DNA from: an uncultured Bacteroidales bacterium
GTDB taxonomy: Bacteria > Bacteroidota > Bacteroidia > Bacteroidales > P3
Assembly (NCBI GenBank): GCA_937886715.1
Contig: CAKZZD010000029.1
Coordinates: forward strand, 1-22,670
DNA length: 22,670 nucleotides
Direction: 5' to 3'
Shown here: one piece after another, positions 1-6,583 of the stretch
How positions within the stretch are numbered: position 1 is the stretch's first letter
Layout of the letters: each line of letters begins with the position of its first letter
Translations under genes and position numbers: made by a program
The notes under the pieces: generated by a model
Databases searched by the model: none
Told to the model about the DNA's origin: nothing
What the model saw: the letters and a program-made list of their open reading frames with translations, nothing else

Positions 1-1
1 G

Positions 2-376
2 TACGAAACCGTTTTCATTGCAACTCCCGTTTTGTCTGAAGAACAGATGAAGGAAACGGTAAAGAAGTACACCGACCTCCTTACCAGCAAGGGTGCCGAG
101 ATCGTGTACGAGAACAACTGGGGTATGCGCAAGCTCGCTTATCCTATCCGGAAGAAAACCACTGGCTTCTACTACCTCATTGAGTTCAAGGCCGAGGGTA
201 GTGTGATTGCCGACCTGGAAATCGCCTACAAGCGTGACGAGCGTCTGCTCCGCTTCCTGACCGTCAGCCTGGACAAACATGCTGTGGCATACAACGAGAA
301 GAAGCGCAACGCCAAGAAGGCTGCTCCCGTTGAGGCCGAGGCCGCTAATGCCGAAGAAGCTCCCGCTCAGGCATAA
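2..376 (+). CDS. rpsF: 30S ribosomal protein bS6, 5' end cut by window edge
   Basis: Small-subunit ribosomal protein that binds 16S rRNA as a heterodimer with bS18. The open frame runs from base 2 without a start codon and reads YETVFIATPVLSEEQ at once. Family members usually begin Met plus one or two residues before this YETVFI strand, so only a few codons are missing. An internal TTG at 32 is not a credible start because it would delete the first beta strand. The core (NNWGMRKLAYPIRKK, GFYYLIEF, LLRFLTVSLDKHA) is typical. The last 25 or so residues form an Ala/Glu-rich, probably disordered tail. It is first of three visible genes in the order rpsF-rpsR-rplI, the usual bacterial arrangement, with 37 nt before rpsR. 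Confidence 0.96.
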   Translation, partial: YETVFIATPVLSEEQMKETVKKYTDLLTSKGAEIVYENNWGMRKLAYPIRKKTTGFYYLIEFKAEGSVIADLEIAYKRDERLLRFLTVSLDKHAVAYNEKKRNAKKAAPVEAEAANAEEAPAQA

Positions 377-413
377 GTCATCAATCAATAACGTAATAAA
401 GTAGAAAAGCACT

Positions 414-680
414 ATGGCTAACGAATCCGAAATCAAATATTTGACTCCTATCGCTGTGGAGACCCAGCGTAAGAAATATTGCCGTTTCAAGAAACTCGGC
501 ATCAAGTATATCGACTATAAGGATGCCGACTTCCTGCTGAAGTTCGTGAACGAGCAGGGCAAGATTCTGCCCCGTCGCATCACCGGCACCTCGAACAAAT
601 ATCAGAAAAAAGTGTCGCAGGCTATCAAGCGCGCCCGTCATATTGCCTTGATGCCCTATGTCGCCGATTGTCTCAAATAA
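414..680 (+). CDS. rpsR: 30S ribosomal protein bS18
   Basis: Small-subunit protein that pairs with bS6 on the platform of the 30S subunit. At 88 residues it has normal family length. Recognisable blocks are YCRFKKLGIKYIDYKD near the N-terminus, LPRRITGTSNKYQKKVSQAIKRARHIALMPY in the core and a short VADCLK tail. The start ATG at 414 has an A-rich leader (GTAGAAAAGCACT) and no Shine-Dalgarno sequence, which is normal in Bacteroidota. In a studied Bacteroidota ribosome bS18, bS6 and bS21 together bury the 3' anti-Shine-Dalgarno end of 16S rRNA. That is relevant because the next gene, rplI, does have a strong Shine-Dalgarno sequence. Confidence 0.97.
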   Translation: MANESEIKYLTPIAVETQRKKYCRFKKLGIKYIDYKDADFLLKFVNEQGKILPRRITGTSNKYQKKVSQAIKRARHIALMPYVADCLK

Positions 681-684
681 TATT

Positions 685-690
685 AGGAGG
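685..690 (+). promoter_or_regulatory. Strong Shine-Dalgarno sequence of rplI
   Basis: AGGAGG ends 8 nt before the rplI ATG at 699, an ideal Shine-Dalgarno sequence and spacing. I looked upstream of every other CDS start in the window and found no comparable site. Bacteroidota ribosomes normally do not use this pairing, so its presence in an operon encoding bS6 and bS18 is notable. Confidence 0.8.
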
Positions 691-698
691 AAGAATAG

Positions 699-1142
699 AT
701 GGAAATTATACTTAAGCAAGATGTGGCCAATCTCGGCTACAAGGACGAGATCGTCAATGTGAAGAACGGCTACGCCAACAACTATCTTCTTCCCAAGGGC
801 ATGGCCATCATCGCCACTCCCGTCAACAAGAAGATCCATGCCGAGAACATGCGTCAGCGCGCCCACAAGGAAGAGGCTATGCGCAAGAATGCTGAGACCC
901 AGCAGGCTGCTCTCAACGGCAAGACCGTGAAAATCATCGCCAAGGTCGGTGAGAATGGTCAGCTTTTTGGCGGCATCAACAATATCATGGTTGCCGAGGC
1001 TCTGAAAGAGCAGCACAACTATGATGTGGACCGCAAGAGCATCGTGGTCGAGTCGATCAAGACTGTCGGCACCTACACCGCCAAGGTGAATGTCTACAAA
1101 GACATCAAGGCTGAAGTCAATGTCGAGGTTGTTGCCGAATAA
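699..1142 (+). CDS. rplI: 50S ribosomal protein bL9
   Basis: Large-subunit protein of the L1 stalk base, 147 residues, full family length. The N-terminal domain shows the signature MEIILKQDVANLGYKDEIV followed by VKNGYANNYLLPKGMA. A long charged connecting helix (about residues 45-75) leads to a C-terminal domain containing GENGQLFGGINN and VYKDIKAEVNVEVVAE. It starts 18 nt after the rpsR stop and is the last gene of the operon, followed 23 nt later by an intrinsic terminator. Unlike its neighbours it is preceded by a perfect AGGAGG, so its initiation may be set differently from the rest of the operon. Confidence 0.97.
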   Translation: MEIILKQDVANLGYKDEIVNVKNGYANNYLLPKGMAIIATPVNKKIHAENMRQRAHKEEAMRKNAETQQAALNGKTVKIIAKVGENGQLFGGINNIMVAEALKEQHNYDVDRKSIVVESIKTVGTYTAKVNVYKDIKAEVNVEVVAE

Positions 1143-1165
1143 GCATCCCCATTGATTGAATGCAT

Positions 1166-1198
1166 AAAAAGGGTCGTCTGTCCGACGGCCCTTTTTTT
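1166..1198 (+). terminator. Intrinsic terminator of the rpsF-rpsR-rplI operon
   Basis: Inverted repeat GGGTCGTC / GACGGCCC (1171-1178 and 1184-1191, one G-T pair, 5-nt loop), preceded by A5 and followed by T7. It lies just after rplI and before the next promoter. Confidence 0.88.
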
Positions 1199-1222
1199 GT
1201 ATTCCGGCGGCGAATGAAAAAT

Positions 1223-1253
1223 TTTGCCACGTGAGAAAAAATGGCGATATTTG
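1223..1253 (+). promoter_or_regulatory. Bacteroidetes-type promoter for the thioredoxin-like/M3 peptidase pair
   Basis: TTTG (-33 box) at 1223-1226, 19-nt spacer, GATATTTG (-7 box) at 1246-1253. It differs from the TAnnTTTG consensus only in the first base. The boxes end 21 nt before the ATG at 1275. Confidence 0.65.
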
Positions 1254-1274
1254 CATCTCTATAAATGATACGAC

Positions 1275-2717
1275 ATGAAACGCACTGCTTTTATATTCAG
1301 CTTGTTATTCGTATGCATCTCATCCGTGTCCGCACGCGATGGATACAAGATCACGCTTCAGATCGACGGCAACAAGGATTCGGTGATGTATCTGGGCTAC
1401 TATTACGGCAAAGACACCCGTGTGGCCGACACCGCCTTCAACAACGGCAAGGGCAAATTCGTTTTCCAGGGCACCCGTGAATTCCTCCCGGGGCTTTATT
1501 TCTTCACCAACGGCCGCCCCAACGAGTATATCGATTTCGTCATCTACCATGAGGAGCCCTTTTTCCAGTTCCACACCGAACAGGATCATTGGGACATGTC
1601 GATGCGGGTGAAAGGATCGAAGCAGAACGAGGTGTTCTTCAATTTCCAACGTGCCAACGCGCGTCTCTACAGCGACCTTGAGGCCGCCAAGCACGAACTC
1701 GACTCGGCCGCCTATGTGCAATACCGCCAAAAGGCCGTGCAGAGCATCGATAGCGTGAAATACGACCTGATCGAGCGTTATCCCGACATGATGGTGGCCA
1801 AGATGATCTCCGCCACGCAGGAAATAGAAGTGCCCAAAGCCGACAGTGCCGGCGTCATGCTGAGCGACCGACAGCGGTTTGAATATTTCCTGGCCCACAA
1901 TTTCGACTACATGCCGCTCGACGACGACTTTATCGTCCGCACTCCGCGTATGGTGTTCTATCAGAAGGTGATGGACTATGTCGACAAGAGCCTGCATGGC
2001 ATGCCTCCCGCCATGATCTGCCCCTTGCTCGACACGCTGATCGACCGCTCCGAGCCCGCTCCCGAGGTGTTCAAGTGGCTGGTGCACACGCTGACGGAGA
2101 AGTACCTGCAAAGCAACATCATGGTCTACGACGAGGTGTATGTCCATCTGATACAGCGCTACTACGCCACCGGTAAGGCCTTCTGGTCGTCGCCCAGCTT
2201 CATCGACGAGCAGGTGGAACGCGCCAACCGCTGGGAGCGCCTTCTTGTGGGCCGCGAGGCTCCCGAACTGGTGCTTTTCGACACGCTGCGCGACGTGCAT
2301 TCGCTCCACCACATGCCGGGCGAGCTGACGCTGCTGCTCTTCTGGAGCCCCACCTGCGGCCATTGCCGTGACATCATACCCGCACTGTATGAGGTGTTTG
2401 AGGAATATTCCGACTCGCTCGACCTGTCGGCATTCGCCATCCTCACCGAGCCCGATGAGAACACCGTGCCCAAGTGGAAAAAGTTCCTTGCCGATCACCA
2501 CATGACGAGCCCCCGGTGGGTCAACCTCAATGGTGGCGAGGCCAATGTCGACTGGCGTGAAGTGTACGACGTCAACACCACCCCGCAGGTCTACCTGATC
2601 GACAACGCCTCCAGAAAGATCCTTGCCAAAAAGCTCAATGCGACTATCTTCCGCGACCTTTGCGGCATGCTGGTCAGGCAGAAAGACCAGAGGAAATCAA
2701 CAACCAATCCAGACTGA
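1275..2717 (+). CDS. Secreted thioredoxin-like protein with DUF4369/DUF5106-type N-terminal regions
   Basis: A 480-residue exported protein. The signal peptide spans about residues 1-20 (MKRTAFIFSLLFVCISSVSA). Next comes a beta-rich DUF4369-like segment (about 24-120, around GNKDSVMYLGYYYGKDT), then a helical DUF5106-like middle (about 125-300). The C-terminal TlpA/thioredoxin fold has active-site motif CGHC at C361-C364 (WSPTCGHCRDIIPAL) and the cis-proline loop TTP at P437. CGHC is the motif of oxidising or isomerising thiol proteins such as PDI and some Bacteroidota periplasmic thioredoxins. A role in periplasmic disulfide exchange is therefore inferred; the substrate is unknown. The stop is 3 nt before the start of the M3 peptidase lipoprotein, so both are probably made from one mRNA. 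The domain names come from recognised sequence character, not a database search. Confidence 0.85.
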   Translation: MKRTAFIFSLLFVCISSVSARDGYKITLQIDGNKDSVMYLGYYYGKDTRVADTAFNNGKGKFVFQGTREFLPGLYFFTNGRPNEYIDFVIYHEEPFFQFHTEQDHWDMSMRVKGSKQNEVFFNFQRANARLYSDLEAAKHELDSAAYVQYRQKAVQSIDSVKYDLIERYPDMMVAKMISATQEIEVPKADSAGVMLSDRQRFEYFLAHNFDYMPLDDDFIVRTPRMVFYQKVMDYVDKSLHGMPPAMICPLLDTLIDRSEPAPEVFKWLVHTLTEKYLQSNIMVYDEVYVHLIQRYYATGKAFWSSPSFIDEQVERANRWERLLVGREAPELVLFDTLRDVHSLHHMPGELTLLLFWSPTCGHCRDIIPALYEVFEEYSDSLDLSAFAILTEPDENTVPKWKKFLADHHMTSPRWVNLNGGEANVDWREVYDVNTTPQVYLIDNASRKILAKKLNATIFRDLCGMLVRQKDQRKSTTNPD

Positions 2718-2720
2718 TAA

Positions 2721-4745
2721 ATGAAAAAATCAATCGTGATGGCAGCAGCGGCCATGTTGACGCTCGCCGCCTGTAACCAGAAAAAAGAAATGGAAAACAA
2801 CCCCTTCTTCTCCAGTTGGGACACCCCCTATGAGATTCCCGATTTCGGCCGCATCAAGACCACGCACTATATGCCCGCCTTCGAGGAGGGCATGGCCCGG
2901 CAGAAGGCCGAAATCGACTCTATCGTCAACAATCCCGACGAACCCACCTTCGAGAACACTGTCCTGGCCTACGAGTACAGCGGCCAGCTGCTCCGCGAGG
3001 TCTCCAGCGTCTTTTTCAACCTGAGTGAATGCGAGAACAGCGACGTGATGGATGCCATTGCCGAGGAGGTCACCCCGAAACTGTCGGCCCACGAGGACGA
3101 CATCGCCCTCAACGCCAAGCTCTTCGCCCGCATCAAGGCTGTTTATGACCAGCGCCAGTCCCTCGGCCTCAACGCCGAGCAGATGCGCCTGCTCGAGGAG
3201 CAATACAAAGGCTTTGTGCGTGCCGGCGCCAATGTGCCCGAGGACCAGCAGGCCCGTTTCCGCCAGCTCAACGAGGAGATAGCTTCGCTCACGCTCCGTT
3301 TTGCGCAGAATGTGCTCAAAGCCACCAACGCCTACAGCAAACAGCTGCCCGACGGAAGCAAAGTGACCCTTGATATGCCCACCTGGGAGCCCTTTATGCA
3401 GACCTGCCCCGACCGCAAGCTGCGCGAGGAGGTGTGGCACGCCTTCACCGACCGCTGCAAAGACGGCGAGTACGACAACACCAAGATCATCAACGAGTTG
3501 GTCAACAAACGTCTCGAACGCGCCAACATTCTCGGCTTCCCCACCCATGCCGACTGGGTGCTTGACGACTGCCTCGCCAAGACCCCGGCCAACGTCTACA
3601 AGTGCCTGCAGGACATCTGGACGCCAGCCCTCAAGGTGGCCACGCAAGAGCGCGACATCTATCAGAAGATGCTTGAGAAGGACGAGTCCGGCGCCAAGCT
3701 GCAGCCCTGGGATTGGCGCTACTATGCCGAAAAATACCGTGCCGAAAAATACGCCATCGACGATGCCGAGGTGCGTCCCTATTTCAGCCTCGACAGCGTC
3801 CGTGAGGGTGCCTTCATGGTGGCCAACCGCCTCTATGGCCTCACCTTCAAGGAGCGCACCGACCTGCCCACCTACGACACCGAGGCCCGCTGTTTCGAAG
3901 TGCTGCAGGGCGATTCCACCGTCGGCATCCTCTACATGGACTTCCATCCGCGCGCCAGCAAGCGCAGCGGCGCTTGGATGACCGAGTTCCGCGGCCAGCA
4001 CCGCGACCGTGACGGCCGCAATGTGATGCCCATCATCCAGGTGGTGTGCAACTTCACCAAGCCCACCGCCGACCGTCCCTCGCTGCTCAATTTTGACGAG
4101 AGCGAAACCCTCTTCCACGAGTTCGGCCACGCCCTCCACGGCCTGCTGAGCCACTGCACCTATCCCTCGCTGGCCGGCACCAACGTGCCGCGCGACTTCG
4201 TCGAGCTGCCCTCACAGGTGATGGAAAACTGGTGCCGCCACCCGCAGGTGATGAAGATGTATGCCCATCACTATCAGACCGGTGCCCCCGTTCCCGATGA
4301 GCTCATCCAGAAGATTGCCGCCGCACAGACCTACGGACAGGGCTTCATGACCGTCGAATTGCTTGCCGCATCGCTCCTTGACATGGACTACTACACCCTC
4401 CGGCAGCCCGCCGACATCGACCCGCTGCAGTTCGAGGCAGAGGCCATGCAGAAGATAGGCCTCATACCTGAAATCATCAGCCGCTACCGCAGCCCCTACT
4501 TCCAGCATATCTTCACCACCGGCTACGACGCAGGCTACTACAGCTACACCTGGACAGCCATCCTCGACGCCGACGCCTTTGAGGCCTTTGCCGAGAGCGG
4601 CGACCTCTTCAACCCCGACCTCGCCCTCAAGTTCCGCCATCTGCTCGAGAGCGGCAACACGGTGGATCCGATGGAACTCTACCGCCAATTCCGCGGCAAG
4701 GACCCCAGCCCCAAGGCTCTGCTTCGCCGCAAGGGTATGCTCTGA
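2721..4745 (+). CDS. M3-family zinc metallopeptidase lipoprotein (peptidyl-dipeptidase Dcp-like)
   Basis: Oligopeptidase that degrades short peptides, of 674 residues, close to the length of E. coli Dcp. The N-terminus is a lipoprotein signal (MKKSIVMAAAAMLTLAAC, lipobox LAAC, mature Cys18), so the enzyme should be membrane-anchored on the periplasmic side. The catalytic motif HEFGHALHG gives zinc ligands H466 and H470 with catalytic E467. The third ligand is E495 in GTNVPRDFVELPSQ, and the downstream YSYTWTAILDADAFEAF segment is also characteristic of the family. The start at 2721 is 3 nt after the thioredoxin-like gene. The C-terminus LLRRKGML matches the normal Dcp ending, so the gene is intact. 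Dcp-like activity (removing C-terminal dipeptides) is inferred from family; an oligopeptidase A-like activity is possible. No clear terminator follows, only the palindrome at 4819-4875. Confidence 0.93.
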   Translation: MKKSIVMAAAAMLTLAACNQKKEMENNPFFSSWDTPYEIPDFGRIKTTHYMPAFEEGMARQKAEIDSIVNNPDEPTFENTVLAYEYSGQLLREVSSVFFNLSECENSDVMDAIAEEVTPKLSAHEDDIALNAKLFARIKAVYDQRQSLGLNAEQMRLLEEQYKGFVRAGANVPEDQQARFRQLNEEIASLTLRFAQNVLKATNAYSKQLPDGSKVTLDMPTWEPFMQTCPDRKLREEVWHAFTDRCKDGEYDNTKIINELVNKRLERANILGFPTHADWVLDDCLAKTPANVYKCLQDIWTPALKVATQERDIYQKMLEKDESGAKLQPWDWRYYAEKYRAEKYAIDDAEVRPYFSLDSVREGAFMVANRLYGLTFKERTDLPTYDTEARCFEVLQGDSTVGILYMDFHPRASKRSGAWMTEFRGQHRDRDGRNVMPIIQVVCNFTKPTADRPSLLNFDESETLFHEFGHALHGLLSHCTYPSLAGTNVPRDFVELPSQVMENWCRHPQVMKMYAHHYQTGAPVPDELIQKIAAAQTYGQGFMTVELLAASLLDMDYYTLRQPADIDPLQFEAEAMQKIGLIPEIISRYRSPYFQHIFTTGYDAGYYSYTWTAILDADAFEAFAESGDLFNPDLALKFRHLLESGNTVDPMELYRQFRGKDPSPKALLRRKGML

Positions 4746-4818
4746 CCGGTCCGACGCCCTTTTGTGCCGTCCGCTCAATCGGCAAAGCCTCCCGTCCATC
4801 CCCCCTCCAACTGATGAA

Positions 4819-4875
4819 CGTTTGTTGTACGACTGTTGTACGAAAAATTTTCGTACAACAGTCGTACAACAAACG
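4819..4875. repeat. Long perfect palindrome, copy 1 (28-bp arms, 1-nt centre)
   Basis: Arms 4819-4846 and 4848-4875 are exact reverse complements around base 4847. Each arm contains the octamer TTGTACGA twice with an 11-bp period (4825-4832 and 4836-4843), mirrored as TCGTACAA at 4851-4858 and 4862-4869. It lies in the gap between the M3 peptidase and the C10 protease, about 115 nt upstream of the C10 -33 box. No T-run follows, so it is not a standard terminator. The 19 nt at 4795-4813 are also shared (17/19) with the flank of copy 2 at 13460-13478, so the repeat unit is larger than the palindrome. Confidence 0.9.
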
Positions 4876-4990
4876 GCCAAGACATGGACCGTCGGATGCG
4901 CCGGCGGCATCAAGGGTAGGGGAGTGCTCCGGCGGCAAAGCTGTCCGGACGAGCCGAAATGTTATTTTTTGTTAGTGAGCTTCTGTTTCT

Positions 4991-5021
4991 TTTCCCGATT
5001 CAAAATAAATGTGTATCTTTG
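4991..5021 (+). promoter_or_regulatory. Promoter of the C10 protease gene
   Basis: -7 box TATCTTTG at 5014-5021 matches TAnnTTTG exactly. With a 19-nt spacer, TTTC at 4991-4994 is a one-mismatch -33 box. The -7 box ends 30 nt before the ATG at 5052. Confidence 0.72.
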
Positions 5022-5051
5022 CACTCTAAAATAATCCAATGAATAATTAAA

Positions 5052-6500
5052 ATGAGAAAAGTAATCAACTCACTGCTAATTGCTTTCATGCTGTTCTCAA
5101 GCCTTCAGCTGTCGGCCCGCAATGTGTCGGAGCTCGAGGCAAAGGATGCTGCTGTGCACTTCATGCTGCACAACACCTATATGAAAGACCTCACCATCGA
5201 CGACGTTGTCCTGGTCCATCGGATCGACAACCCGACGCTGGGTATTCCCGCCTGCTATTTCTTCAATATCGCTGACCAGGGCTGGATTATCATGGCTGCC
5301 AACACGACGACGGAACCCGTCATCGGTTTTTCGGATATTTGTGCTCTTGACCCCGAGCGTCTGCCCGACAATATGATGTGGTATGTCAACAGCTACGTCG
5401 AGATGGTCATTGACCAGCAGATCCTTGACAATGAGAAGGGTATGGACGATATCGACGAGTGGACCGACCTGTTCAACCATAACCTGAAGGGCAACACCAA
5501 GGATGCCCAGGTGGTGCTGATGTTCGAGAGCTGGGACCAGGGCGACCCCTACGATCCCTCCTACAATCTGTATTGCCCCAAGGTGGACAACCTCTACAGC
5601 TACACCGGCTGTGTGGCCACTGCAATAGCGCAGATATGCCACTATTACAAATTCCCGGTCAACCCCCGCGGCCGTACGTCCTACAACTGGAACGGCCAGA
5701 CCTTGGGCATGAAGTTCGACACCGTCTTCTTCAACTATTCGCAGATGCCCAACCGCCTGTCGGGCTCCTCGACCATGGCCCAGAAGCGCGCCGTGGCCCA
5801 GCTCAACTATGCATTGGGTGTTGCCGTGCACATGGGCTATTCGCCCGAAGGCAGCGGCGCCTATTCCGCCCAAGTGCCGTCGGCCATGAACAACTATTTC
5901 AAGTATAAGCGAGGCAAGATGACCTACCGTGCCAATGTGACCACCGACGAATATATGGCCCTGATCCGCGGCGAGCTCGAGAAACGCCGTCCGGTTTGCA
6001 TGGGTGGCGCTTCGTCGACGGGTGGCGACGGCCGTGATGCCGCAGGCCATGCCTGGCTTTGCGCCGGATATATGAGCGAGTCGGATTCGCGCTATTTCAT
6101 GAACTGGGGATGGGGCGGTTCCGCCAACGGTTTCTTCAACCTCCGCTCCAACAATATGCCTGCCCAGGGCTACAACTTCAACCAGAACCAAGAGTGCATC
6201 ACGGGCATCATTCCTCCCGACGCTGACTCCACCGACATCGACTTTGTCGCCATCGACGAGGTGGGTGCCGACGCCGCTGTCGGATCGGTCTATCCCAATC
6301 CCGCCGTGTTCAGCGTGACGCTTCCCTACAGCCTCACCGCTGCTGCCGACCTCTGCATCTACAGCATCGACGGCCGCCTGGTCGAGAGCCGCAGCCTGAC
6401 TTCTGGCGAGGGCAATGTGGTGGTCAACGTGTCCCACATGCCTGCCGGCATCTACATCTACCGTCTGGGCAGCGCCAGCGGCAAGTTTGTGGTCAGATAA
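5052..6500 (+). CDS. C10-family (streptopain-like) cysteine protease with type IX secretion sorting domain
   Basis: Secreted papain-fold protease of 482 residues, related to streptopain/SpeB, PrtT and interpain. Signal peptide about 1-22 (MRKVINSLLIAFMLFSSLQLSA). A propeptide follows, including AKDAAVHFML and the PACYFFNIADQGWIIMAAN segment. The catalytic Cys187 lies in YTGCVATAIAQICHYYKFP and the catalytic His333 in DAAGHAWLCAGY. The NWGWGGSANGFF block, also conserved, follows. The last 75 or so residues (from VGSVYPNPAVFSVTLPY to the end at GKFVVR) are a type A T9SS C-terminal sorting domain. It predicts passage through the outer membrane and cleavage of the tail. Catalytic residues are intact, so activity is expected. 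It is monocistronic between its own promoter and the 6528-6568 terminator. A nutritional or host-protein-degrading role is inference. Confidence 0.93.
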   Translation: MRKVINSLLIAFMLFSSLQLSARNVSELEAKDAAVHFMLHNTYMKDLTIDDVVLVHRIDNPTLGIPACYFFNIADQGWIIMAANTTTEPVIGFSDICALDPERLPDNMMWYVNSYVEMVIDQQILDNEKGMDDIDEWTDLFNHNLKGNTKDAQVVLMFESWDQGDPYDPSYNLYCPKVDNLYSYTGCVATAIAQICHYYKFPVNPRGRTSYNWNGQTLGMKFDTVFFNYSQMPNRLSGSSTMAQKRAVAQLNYALGVAVHMGYSPEGSGAYSAQVPSAMNNYFKYKRGKMTYRANVTTDEYMALIRGELEKRRPVCMGGASSTGGDGRDAAGHAWLCAGYMSESDSRYFMNWGWGGSANGFFNLRSNNMPAQGYNFNQNQECITGIIPPDADSTDIDFVAIDEVGADAAVGSVYPNPAVFSVTLPYSLTAAADLCIYSIDGRLVESRSLTSGEGNVVVNVSHMPAGIYIYRLGSASGKFVVR

Positions 6501-6527
6501 GCGGGGCTGAATATTAAAGATTGACAT

Positions 6528-6568
6528 AAAGGGCGGGGCTGCATCCTGTGGATGCAGCCCCGCCCTTT
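6528..6568. terminator. Bidirectional intrinsic terminator between C10 protease and histidine kinase
   Basis: Perfect 19-bp stem (6528-6546 with 6550-6568) and TGT loop. The stem is GC-rich with AAA/TTT ends, so it can serve the plus-strand protease and the convergent minus-strand kinase. Confidence 0.88.
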
Positions 6569-6583
6569 GATATGGAGCACTTT

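Noticed and set aside
2730..4154. Long minus-strand open frame (474 codons) opposite the M3 peptidase, and similar ones at 1320-2501, 5097-6527 and 10263-11396
   Set aside because: Each lies opposite a gene with intact catalytic motifs and shows the same shadow composition; none has a promoter, signal peptide or family motif.
4819..4875. Palindrome as the intrinsic terminator of the M3 peptidase gene
   Set aside because: No T-run follows the stem, and the second copy lies between divergent genes where a terminator makes no sense. Some transcription stopping is still possible.
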